DNA of 48,029 nucleotides from Paractinoplanes deccanensis. GTDB taxonomy: Bacteria > Actinomycetota > Actinomycetes > Mycobacteriales > Micromonosporaceae. The notes under the pieces are model-generated. The model saw only the letters and a list, made by a program, of their open reading frames with translations, had not been told where the DNA came from and did not search any database. The DNA lies in assembly GCF_016862115.1 (NCBI RefSeq), contig NZ_BOMI01000016.1:1-48029 (forward strand), given 5' to 3'. This document shows, piece by piece, positions 34,801 through 39,962 of this stretch (its first letter is position 1; every line of letters begins with the position of its first letter). Made by a program: the position numbers and the translations under genes.

Positions 34801-34825
34801 TACCGGCGGCGCCTCGATCTGCTGA
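28835..34825 (+). CDS. Secreted RHS/YD-repeat polymorphic toxin with Hint domain and WHH nuclease tip
   Basis: A 1996-aa protein. The signal peptide (residues 1-37) has FCAFLLILTLAPPLAW before ARA. The RHS shell starts near residue 250 (GAFTRIEKDLSLTSFG) and includes dozens of YD repeats such as YDERGNITSRQYPNG. The core ends at about 1500-1550 with ARNYDPGTGRFATRDPM and NPLAFTDPTGLM. A lysine/alanine helix (1664-1725) follows, then a pretoxin Hint domain from about Cys1731 or His1737 (HSFTAETRVLLADG) to VHN-Cys1877, which should cleave itself and free the tip. The tip ends in the WHH nuclease motif TWHHHQD (Trp1967, His1968-1970) and MQLVDMTIH. Family tips of this kind cut DNA or RNA of rival cells. 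The SUKH immunity gene follows directly. Confidence 0.92.
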   Translation: MSVPAVISTRARRTAAFCAFLLILTLAPPLAWHPARAEPGDTPQVTAGAAPEQRGLPANAAPNEPVAENERPPVVPPVVRAGGAPEKISARGLAQARQAAPGEAAKDLLLRPGYVVGDTSLVVLFNLADESFDTWRVDLFDVGTGTRQESVTLGKDALATSKCQQPRTYCKSLGTAEGWTLDTGRQYFATITAIYPDGEVPSAASDQATPRATIDPPSVPARQAAGCNCSGALGQTDASQAIRAIGVNTGTGAFTRIEKDLSLTSFGVAFDSARAYSSANTGPSAFGPGWAWAYDMKVTAAEGGAVVRAEDGSDVLFAADGDTFVRPAGVRSNLRRAGDGWELVTRNNIVYAFDAQGRLASVLNPRQQGLRFAYGTDTITVTDASGHKALVRLKSGLISSVALEDGRNVQYEYTNGLLTKVRDARGEIWQYRYDGAARLTKVVDPYKVVTLTNEYGTDGRVARQLDALNSPTAFVWNAEKQEAKTTDADNVVVWDGYKGNVLLYSQRGNGGVDTHRYDGKLNRNLVVNAGQNQHETEYDAAGNPITRWAPQKRFNEKVTYDARNNPTTHVDANGETWRDEYNQFDELVKTTDPEGHSITYAYDDRGLPTTQTDQRGKVTRFETIPAGERNSGLIAATVSPEGRRTENVYDRTGRRTIAIDGRRNSEKYTYDEQDRNVAVFSPEKLHPVLSVFDAAGRLAKLTSPEGVSTTYSYYPTGQIKVQATERVTTKYTYTAAGRRLTSAIDMKDSPDLVTSWAYNPKGLVESVTSPRGNVPGANKADFTTTYVYDANDNPIQIRRPYPDGKVAVKDIAVDDLDRTVATKDELGKTSSFGRANNGEVTEATDALGRKISLSYDKAGRQTGITDAKGGQVKTEYDPAGNKIKETSATGGVTTYEYDGDGLLIATTEPRGNVAGADKERFTTHYEYDANGNQTKVVDALDQETLYKYDDADRLIAKVDANKHTTRYSYNEDDQQRTVTGADATLGQSTLYTYGPDGAIQSVTDARGNTTRVDYDEAGRIVKSTDPLGRSTYAGYDADGNKVSTLSLNTLEVPWLISDEKKAERTVVDTYDIVGRRTQSALGSKGPVYKWGYDAKDRITSYGDPLGVREVAYDDEDQITSVVRKEAGRPDETFTYGYDERGNITSRQYPNGTNVTFGYDADSQITSQTAGGASWSFGYDVAGRRTSTTLPSATGLVENRSYDPAGRLTAVGTERTGDPVPGVQDPVSRYDLTLDAVGNPTRVITTRGGVAESVAYAYDEADRVTSACYAVASCSGTAKPAGRIDYTYDLVGNRTSQKRSGTAGSDLTTYLYDDADQLRTETLLAAGHSRLTTYDYDERGNQVKAGGDKFTYNLDNSVATATINNNKTSFAYDATGLRLASTSAAGTQRWSWDVAGTLPQIAVDAVEGGATRSFAYGPDDEPLALLDSAGAHSYTHDWLGGVANMLTPSGTVEQGYDYDPFGNPRVGESLAGQQVPEGGTANPMQFHGAYQDNSTGSGNYFMRARNYDPGTGRFATRDPMPVGQAAASAYPYAASNPLAFTDPTGLMPAEGDTASTATPAEGTTVDPGPSPEDIAKAKQLQSKSTLDVILEAGGQILMEFLGINDIINCLKGDLGACVSMVIGALPWGKIFKAKKIGEAIFRAGKAVVTFFQELKWAKAIIAGAEKAAEAAKAAAAAAAKAAAEKAARAKAAAEAAAKKAAAEAAERAKALAAKAKAKTKKGAGDAQDGPSCPIPRRHSFTAETRVLLADGSSKPIAELKPGDTVAASSTSPSSHAEARQVAATIRTDSDKEFVDLKVGSGEITTTGTHPFWSETRKAWVEAGELRKGEVLRTSTGDLVQISGIRTYEDEKRTYDLTVDGLHTYYVYSGDTAVLVHNCGGSVGGHDATCACATGGPVSGPRNAHLAGGTHPNTGVPFDNQGFPDFSAHVDPSVPDVFITLTGDSKKDFRLADKAAGIKAKYRKGKWTWHHHQDCGRMQLVDMTIHAQTGHTGGASIC

Positions 34826-34839
34826 CCCTTCCGGCCCCG

Positions 34840-34880
34840 CTGGCGGAGACCCTGCTGGGGGAGACCCTTCTGGGAGAGAC
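34840..34880 (+). repeat. 15-bp tandem repeat with ribosome sites, before the immunity gene
   Basis: CTGGCGGAGACCCTG (34840-34854), CTGGGGGAGACCCTT (34855-34869) and CTGGGAGAGAC (34870-34880) repeat at 15 bases between toxin and immunity genes. Each carries a purine-rich SD-like core; the last is correctly spaced for the ATG at 34881. Confidence 0.8.
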
Positions 34881-35372
34881 ATGACGAACCCGTTCGAGCC
34901 CGGTCCCTCACACTGGACCGGGCCGGCGGTCGACGACGACATGGTCCGGCGCGCCGAGCAGACGCTCGGCTACCGCCTGCCCACCGCCTACGTCGACCTG
35001 CTGCGCCGCCAGAACGGCGGCATCCTCGAGGACAACTGCTACCCGACCGAGTTCCCCACGTCGTGGGCCGAGGACCACTTCCAGATGGACGTGCTGCTGG
35101 GCATCGGCCACCCGGAGGGCGCCGACGCCCAGTCCGCCACGCTCATCAAGGAGTGGGGCTACCCGCCCGTCGGGGTGGTCATCGGCATCACGGCCTCGGC
35201 CGGCCCCGACACGGTCATGCTCGACTACACCGACAACGGCCCCACCGGCGAGCCCAGCGTCGTCTACGTCGGCGCCGACCACGTCAAGCACCGCGTCGCC
35301 GACACCTTCGAGGAGTTCATCGCCGGCTTCGTCCCCGAGGAGGAATACGAGGAGGACGACGAGGACGAGTAG
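34881..35372 (+). CDS. SUKH/SMI1-KNR4 immunity protein
   Basis: A 163-aa cytoplasmic protein of the SUKH-1 group. The N-terminal helix and motif VRRAEQTLGYRLPTAYVDL with LRRQNGGI is diagnostic (LP..Y.....NGG). The C-terminus is very acidic (EEEYEEDDEDE), suited to cover a basic nuclease surface. Placed 55 bases after an RHS toxin ending in a WHH nuclease, it is the cognate immunity protein that protects the producer and its kin. The ATG at 34881 uses GGGAGA in the third copy of a 15-bp repeat. It is convergent with the MazG-like gene, 18 bases apart. Confidence 0.9.
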   Translation: MTNPFEPGPSHWTGPAVDDDMVRRAEQTLGYRLPTAYVDLLRRQNGGILEDNCYPTEFPTSWAEDHFQMDVLLGIGHPEGADAQSATLIKEWGYPPVGVVIGITASAGPDTVMLDYTDNGPTGEPSVVYVGADHVKHRVADTFEEFIAGFVPEEEYEEDDEDE

Positions 35373-35390
35373 CGGCGGGCGGGCGGGAGC

Positions 35391-35720
35391 TCAGCGGTTG
35401 TCGCCGCTCCCGCCCAGCACGCCGCGGCTCTGCCGGGCGGCCAGCTTGGCCAGGTTGCCGGCGGCGATGCCGTCCAGCGACAGGCCGAGGTAGTCGGCGA
35501 GCACGGCCACATACCAGAGCACGTCGCCGAGCTCCTTGGCGATGTCGTCCCGGTCGATCAGTGCCTCGTCGCTGCCCTGGTCGCGGATCCACTTCTTGAA
35601 CTTCTCGGCGACCTCGCCGGACTCCCCGGCCAGCCCGAGCACCAGATGCAGCAGCTCGTTCTTCTTGTCCCGCGGCGCCGCCGTCCGCAGGGCGCCACGC
35701 TGATAGTCGTCCAGCTCCAT
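35391..35720 (-). CDS. MazG-like nucleotide pyrophosphohydrolase
   Basis: A 109-aa all-helical NTP pyrophosphatase. The metal-binding acidic residues are visible: Glu33 and Glu36 in GLAGESGEVAEKFKK, and Glu63 and Asp66 in AKELGDVLWYVAVLADYLG. Small MazG-like enzymes remove abnormal nucleotides or lower (p)ppGpp-like alarm levels; some are carried by phages. The start at 35720 (MELDDYQRGAL) matches the family beginning, although its ribosome site is weak. It is convergent with the immunity gene. Confidence 0.88.
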   Translation of the reverse strand: MELDDYQRGALRTAAPRDKKNELLHLVLGLAGESGEVAEKFKKWIRDQGSDEALIDRDDIAKELGDVLWYVAVLADYLGLSLDGIAAGNLAKLAARQSRGVLGGSGDNR

Positions 35721-35904
35721 GACCGACCATTGTCGGGCCCACGCCCCGGCCGGCCGTCGCCGCCCCAGCACGTCGGACACGACGCTGGTTGGCGGCATAT
35801 GCCTCGCAGCGCTGCGGTGAGCGTTCTCGGTGGCAGCGCGACGACAGCCCGCAAGTCACCACCGTCCTGGAAGGTATCCGGGTGCCTCGTGCTGTCGGCC
35901 GGCC

Positions 35905-35918
35905 GCGGACACGTCCGC
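35905..35918. promoter_or_regulatory. Short inverted repeat upstream of the small HTH gene
   Basis: GCGGAC, AC, GTCCGC: perfect 6-bp arms, 41 bases before the start codon at 35959. It may be an operator, though pairs of this length are not rare in such GC-rich DNA. Confidence 0.3.
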
Positions 35919-35958
35919 TCGCCGGTTTCTGTCGTACCCCCGCCTTACCGTGATGGCC

Positions 35959-36207
35959 ATGGATGCGACCCAGAGCAACGACACGATGGCGGATAGTGCT
36001 CCCCTCGGCAGGATCGCTGCGGTGAAGGCGCAGTACCCGAACGCGTACGAACCCTGGTCGGCTCTCGACGACACCCGTCTGGCGGCGGGCTACAAGTCGG
36101 GCCTCGACTTCGATGCGCTCGGCGCGCAGTTCGGTCGGCAGCCGTCGGCGGTCAAATCCCGCTTGCAGAAGATCGCGTTGGAGAGGCTTCGCAACGGTGA
36201 GATCTGA
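35959..36207 (+). CDS. Small HTH (SANT/sigma-like) protein
   Basis: An 82-aa protein whose second half, AYEPWSALDDTRLAAGYKSG then LDFDALGAQFGRQPSAVKSRLQKI, is a helix-turn-helix of the kind found at the end of several actinomycete helicases and in stand-alone DNA-binding proteins; the FGRQPxAxxSRL phrase is the giveaway. Two ATG codons are possible (35953 and 35959). I use 35959, because TACCGT (35946-35951) ends 7 bases before it and there is no ribosome site, as for a leaderless message. Function unknown; DNA or RNA binding is inferred. Confidence 0.65.
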   Translation: MDATQSNDTMADSAPLGRIAAVKAQYPNAYEPWSALDDTRLAAGYKSGLDFDALGAQFGRQPSAVKSRLQKIALERLRNGEI

Positions 36208-36212
36208 TTGAG

Positions 36213-36227
36213 GGGGCCCATGGCCCC
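36213..36227 (+). terminator. Short hairpin after the small HTH gene
   Basis: GGGGCC, CAT, GGCCCC: 6-bp stem, 3-base loop, starting 5 bases after the stop. A perfect 16-bp palindrome, ACCGGAGG/CCTCCGGT (36242-36257), follows and touches the stop codon of the convergent Bax1-like gene; the two may form a two-way terminator. Confidence 0.5.
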
Positions 36228-36256
36228 TGCCGATCCGGCCAACCGGAGGCCTCCGG

Positions 36257-36916
36257 TCAGCGGTTGCCGCCGCGGAAGATGCGCAGGAAGAACAGGAAGA
36301 CGTTGAGGATGTCGAGGAAGATGGAGGCGGCCAGCAGCGGCGCCGACTCGACGGCGGAGGAGCGCCGCAGGCGCTGGAAGTCGACCATGATGAAGCCGGC
36401 GAAGATGATCAGGCCGAGGACCGAGTAGATCAGCGAGCCGTTCGGGATGTTGACGAAGATCAGCACGATGCCGAAGACGAGCAGGGCGAGCAGCGCCCAG
36501 AAGCAGAGGCGCGCCAGGGCCGTCAGGTCGCGCCGGGTGGCGTAGCCGGCCGCGCCGAAGGCGGCGACGAAGAGCGCCGTCGCCGAGCCGGCCTGCCACA
36601 GCGCTTGCGGGTCGGTGTCGGCGTAGTAGACCAGCGTGGGGGCGACGGCGACACCCATCAGCAGGCCGAAGCCGGCCAGCAGCACGACCGTCGTCTGCCG
36701 CGAGCGGCGCACGGCGAACTGCATGGCGATCAGCGCGGCGAACGCGCCGAGGTAGGCGACGAAGGCCGCGGCGCCCGGCAGGTCGCGGCCCAGGTACGCG
36801 CCGAGGGCGAACAGGCCGGTGGTCGCCGCGACGTAGCCCATGGTCCTGGCGAACAGGGTGTGGCCACGGTCGCGGGTGGCGATCCCGGCCGCGCGGTAGG
36901 CGTAGGTGTCGTCCAT
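36257..36916 (-). CDS. Bax inhibitor-1/YccA-like membrane protein
   Basis: A 219-aa integral membrane protein with seven predicted helices: examples are YVAATTGLFALGAYLG, LCFWALLALLVFGIVLIFV and SVLGLIIFAGFIMVDFQRL. The ending FMIVDFQRL...IFLDILNVFLFFLRIF is typical for the BI-1/YetJ family, whose members form pH-dependent calcium leaks; the conserved Asp in MVDFQ and the Asp in FLDILN correspond to the channel's aspartyl sensor (from the family, not shown here). The start MDDTYAYR at 36916 matches the usual N-terminus. It is convergent with the small HTH gene. Confidence 0.9.
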   Translation of the reverse strand: MDDTYAYRAAGIATRDRGHTLFARTMGYVAATTGLFALGAYLGRDLPGAAAFVAYLGAFAALIAMQFAVRRSRQTTVVLLAGFGLLMGVAVAPTLVYYADTDPQALWQAGSATALFVAAFGAAGYATRRDLTALARLCFWALLALLVFGIVLIFVNIPNGSLIYSVLGLIIFAGFIMVDFQRLRRSSAVESAPLLAASIFLDILNVFLFFLRIFRGGNR

Positions 36917-36974
36917 GGTCGCCACTGTGAACCGGGCGGCCCGGCCGGGCACCCTCCGCCAGGGGTGAGATGGC

Positions 36975-37343
36975 TCAGGGCGCGCGGTGCTCGATCAGGC
37001 CGACCAGGTTGCCCTCGGTGTCGCGTACGAAGGCCTGGACCTCGTCGGTGCCCGCGGGCCCCAGCCTGTCGTCGTCGTGGGTGAAGATGACGTGCGGCTC
37101 GGTCTCGACCGTGGCGCCGGCCGCGCGGAGGCGCTCGACGGCGGCGCCGGCGTCGTCGACCAGGTAGTAGTGCAGGGCGGACGGCGCGGCCGTGTCGAGC
37201 AGCAGCCGCTGGCCGTCGAGGTCGAAGAAGACCAGCCCGGGCGGGTCGAAGGTGGCGACCGGCGGCGCGCCGAGCAGGGCGGTGTAGAAGGCGGTGGCGC
37301 GCGGCAGGTCCGCGGCGTACTGGGCTATCTGCGCAGCTCTCAT
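36975..37343 (-). CDS. VOC (glyoxalase/bleomycin-resistance fold) protein
   Basis: A 122-aa protein of the vicinal oxygen chelate superfamily: QYAADLPRATAFYTALLGAPP is the first strand and helix, GLVFFDLDGQRLLLD and HYYLVDDAGAAVERLRAAGA are the repeats, and VQAFVRDTEGNLVGLIEHR is the typical end with its metal-binding Glu. The metal ligands His67-like (LHYYLV) and Glu near the end suggest a metal-dependent lyase, isomerase or binding protein; the substrate is not apparent. The start at 37343 is 20 bases from the start of the divergent double-TetR gene, leaving no room for a standard leader for either. Confidence 0.85.
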   Translation of the reverse strand: MRAAQIAQYAADLPRATAFYTALLGAPPVATFDPPGLVFFDLDGQRLLLDTAAPSALHYYLVDDAGAAVERLRAAGATVETEPHVIFTHDDDRLGPAGTDEVQAFVRDTEGNLVGLIEHRAP

Positions 37344-37363
37344 ACTGTGATTGACTAGCACAC

Positions 37364-38530
37364 ATGGTGAGCGCGGGGGCGGCTGCGGGCACACGGCCGC
37401 GCAATCGGCGGCAGCTCATCGTCGAGGCGGCCGGGCAGGTCTTCAGCGAGCGCGGCTATCACGCGGCGTCCATGGAGGAGATCGCGGCCAAGGTGGGCAT
37501 CAGCGCGGCGGCGCTCTACCGGCATTTCCCCAACAAGTACGCGTTGTTCGCCGAGTGCGCCGACGTCATGGTGGACCGGCTGGTCGCCGCGGTGGACGAG
37601 GCGCCGGCCGAGGCGGGGCTGGCCGACGTGCTGGCGACGGTCACCCGGGTGACGGTGGCGCATCGGGCGTCGGGCGGGCTCTACCGGTGGGAGGCCCGCT
37701 ACCTCGGGCCGGCGGACCGGCGGCTGCTGCGCGCGAAGTTCGCCCACGTGGTCGAGCGGGTGACCGACCTGGTGCGCCGGGAGCGCCCGCCGGGTGACGA
37801 GCGGCTGCGGGCGGTGGCGGCCCTCGGCGCGATCGGGTCGGTGACGATGCACCACACCTCGATGGCCGAGCGCCGCATGGAGGAGCTGCTGCTCGCGGCG
37901 GCGGCCCAGGTGGTGGCGAGCGATCCGGGCGCGGCCGCCGGCAGCGCGGGCTCGGTCGAGCTGCCCGCGCAGCCCGTGCCGCGCACCCGGCGCGCCGAGA
38001 TCCTGGCGGCCGCGGTGCCGTTGTTCGCGCGGGACGGCTTCGCCACCGTCACCAACGCGCAGATCGCCCAGGCGGTCGGGCTCGCGCCGTCCGCGATCTA
38101 CCGGCACTATCCGGGCAAGGTGGACATCCTGGTGGCCGCCTGCCTCCAGGCGGCGGGGCTGCTGGAGCTGGCCGCCGAGCGCAGCCTGCGCCGGGCGCCC
38201 GGCCCGCGGGATGCCGTGGTCGCGCTGACCGCGGCGTACGTGGCCTACAGCTTCGAGCACAACGCGCTGAACAGCGTCGCCGAGGCGGAGATCCGCGGGC
38301 TGCCGGCCGACCTGCGCCGGCCGCTGATCACCGCGCAGCGCGAGCACATCGCGGTCTGGGAGCAGCAGTTGCGCGCGGCGCGGCCCGAGCTGGACGCGCG
38401 CCAGGCGCGGCTGCTGGTGCACGCGGGCTTCGGTGTGGTGGTGGAGGCCGGGCGGGCCCTGCGCTGGCAGGACACGCCCGGCCACCGGGACGCGGTGACC
38501 GCGCTGGCCACCGGCGCCCTCATCCCCTGA
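37364..38530 (+). CDS. Double TetR regulator (two HTH and two ligand domains)
   Basis: A 388-aa protein made of two TetR units in tandem. The first HTH, RNRRQLIVEAAGQVFSERGY and AAKVGISAAALYRHFPNKYAL, is at about residues 12-60; the second, RTRRAEILAAAVPLFARDGF and AQAVGLAPSAIYRHYPGK, is at about 205-255. Each is followed by a helical domain. A single chain with two HTH units can bind an operator as a pseudo-dimer. It is convergent with the latex-clearing protein gene, with 6 bases between the stop codons. TetR regulators are known to control lcp genes in other actinomycetes, so it is a candidate regulator of this one, though its own promoter points the other way. Confidence 0.9.
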   Translation: MVSAGAAAGTRPRNRRQLIVEAAGQVFSERGYHAASMEEIAAKVGISAAALYRHFPNKYALFAECADVMVDRLVAAVDEAPAEAGLADVLATVTRVTVAHRASGGLYRWEARYLGPADRRLLRAKFAHVVERVTDLVRRERPPGDERLRAVAALGAIGSVTMHHTSMAERRMEELLLAAAAQVVASDPGAAAGSAGSVELPAQPVPRTRRAEILAAAVPLFARDGFATVTNAQIAQAVGLAPSAIYRHYPGKVDILVAACLQAAGLLELAAERSLRRAPGPRDAVVALTAAYVAYSFEHNALNSVAEAEIRGLPADLRRPLITAQREHIAVWEQQLRAARPELDARQARLLVHAGFGVVVEAGRALRWQDTPGHRDAVTALATGALIP

Positions 38531-38536
38531 TCGGTC

Positions 38537-39751
38537 TCACGTGCCGGGCCGGTTGTGGGTCGGGATCGTGATCGGGGTCTGCGTCGCCGAGGTGCCGTTG
38601 TTGAGGAAGAGCATCGCCAGGCCGCGCACGAAGCGGTCGAACAGCGAGAAGCTGTTCGGCATGACCGGGGACAAACCCTCGCGGAACAGGACGTACGCCG
38701 GCCAGCCGACCTCGATCAGCGTGCGGGACGCGTAGTCGCGGGGCAGCCGCAGCCAGTCGCCGATCTCGTCGCTGAGCAGGTAGCGCGCGAACTCGCGCTG
38801 GAAGCCCCGGGTGACGCCGAGGTCGACCTGCGAGGTGAGCCCGAGCAGGATGTCGGCGAGGTCGATGCCCTCGGGCGTCGGGGCGAGCAGCGGCGTCAGC
38901 GCGTAGTGGGACTGCTGCTCCGCGGCGGCCCAGGTGGCCGGGATGAAATCGTCGCGCACGCCGAGCAGGTGCAGCGCGACCTGCCACATGTGCAGGAAGG
39001 CCGCGTCCTCGGCGGACGAGATGCGGATGCCCCAGGACTTCATCGTGCGGCGCACGAAGGTGCCGAGGCTGTGGAAGGTGATCAGGATGTCGCCGTTGCT
39101 GATCGGGATGAAGTCCTGGTCGTCGGTGACCGCCCGCCACGCCGCCGACTGGGGCAGCAGGTGCCGCACGGCGGCGTGGGTGAGGCGGGTCTTGGTGGAC
39201 GTGACGACGAAGTGCCCGCTGGGCTGGAACGCGTCGGGCGCGCTCAGGTCGTACCCGTAGGTGAACGTCTTGGCGGCGCGCGCCTTCATGTCCGAGCCGC
39301 CCTCGGACCAGTAGACGTTGCGGGCCTCGCGCGGGATGACGGTGCTCATGATGCCGCTGCCCAGGCCGTACAGCAGGAAGAGGTACATGCTCATGCGCTT
39401 GTTGAACTGCGCGGCGCGGGTGAGCTTGGTCTGGTCGGCCCAGGAGGGCAGGGTGTTTACCTGCTGGAGGTACGAGGTGAGCGCGGCCGGCACGCCGGCG
39501 GGCAGGGGGTCGCCGTTGCGCACCCAGGCCCCGAACGCGGTGTTGACCGCCGGGATCTGGCCGTTGTCGAGGAGCGAGGCGACGAGCGGGTCGGTGGCGT
39601 CGTCCCAGACGCCCCACGGGTCGGTGACCTCGTCGATCCCGGTGATCGAACCGGCCGACGACCACGCCCACGCGGCGGAGGGTGCCGCCACGCCCGTAAG
39701 GCCCAGCGCGGCGCCGAGGGTCAGGACGCGTCTTCTGCTGAGATTCTGCAT
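38537..39751 (-). CDS. lcp: Latex-clearing protein (rubber oxygenase), Tat-exported
   Basis: A 404-aa b-type haem dioxygenase that cleaves cis-1,4-polyisoprene to oligo-isoprenoids outside the cell. The N-terminus SRRRVLTLGAALGLTGVAAP is a Tat signal. The residues reported as essential in Lcp of Streptomyces K30 (Arg164, Lys167, Thr168 and the haem ligand His198) have exact counterparts at the same spacing: Arg158, Lys161, Thr162 in KARAAKT and His192 in RLTHAAVRH, offset by six. Other matching phrases, from memory, are NKRMSMYLFLLYGLGSGIMS, IPREARNVYWSEGGSDMK, VRHLLPQS and HLLGVRDDFIPATW. The ATG at 39751 has a GAGGT upstream. Its promoter region holds two adjacent dyads. Confidence 0.92.
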   Translation of the reverse strand: MQNLSRRRVLTLGAALGLTGVAAPSAAWAWSSAGSITGIDEVTDPWGVWDDATDPLVASLLDNGQIPAVNTAFGAWVRNGDPLPAGVPAALTSYLQQVNTLPSWADQTKLTRAAQFNKRMSMYLFLLYGLGSGIMSTVIPREARNVYWSEGGSDMKARAAKTFTYGYDLSAPDAFQPSGHFVVTSTKTRLTHAAVRHLLPQSAAWRAVTDDQDFIPISNGDILITFHSLGTFVRRTMKSWGIRISSAEDAAFLHMWQVALHLLGVRDDFIPATWAAAEQQSHYALTPLLAPTPEGIDLADILLGLTSQVDLGVTRGFQREFARYLLSDEIGDWLRLPRDYASRTLIEVGWPAYVLFREGLSPVMPNSFSLFDRFVRGLAMLFLNNGTSATQTPITIPTHNRPGT

Positions 39752-39785
39752 TCTCTTACCTCATTCCAGCGAGGGCTCCAGCAGG

Positions 39786-39814
39786 CACAACGATCTTGTG
39801 TTGACGATCATCAA
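39786..39814. promoter_or_regulatory. Two adjacent dyads upstream of lcp
   Basis: CACAA, five bases, TTGTG (39786-39800) directly joins TTGACGATCATCAA (39801-39814), a 14-bp palindrome with one mismatched pair. They lie 35-63 bases upstream of the lcp start in unusually AT-rich DNA. Likely operators of a TetR-type regulator of lcp. Confidence 0.5.
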
Positions 39815-39892
39815 TGTGTGATTTCTCATTAACATAGCGGCTTGCCGCCGCGCGGGCCAGCTTTGTTTCGGGCCGATTTCCGGATCTTTTCT

Positions 39893-39906
39893 TGACAACG
39901 TTGTCA
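39893..39906. promoter_or_regulatory. Perfect LacI-type operator before the GH92 gene
   Basis: TGACAACGTTGTCA is a perfect 14-bp palindrome of classical LacI-family type, overlapping a TTGACA -35-like box at 39892-39897, 56 bases upstream of the GH92 start. It differs from the galactan-locus operator, and no matching repressor gene is in the window. Confidence 0.75.
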
Positions 39907-39962
39907 GGGTGGGGTGAAGCTGGCGATCTTCGATGCAGACTGGGATACACAGTGGAGTGGGT

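Noticed and set aside
28766..34942. A 2058-codon open frame antisense to the RHS gene
   Set aside because: The plus strand has signal peptide, YD repeats, Hint and WHH motifs; the mirror frame has only Arg/Val/Gly low-complexity text created by the repeats.
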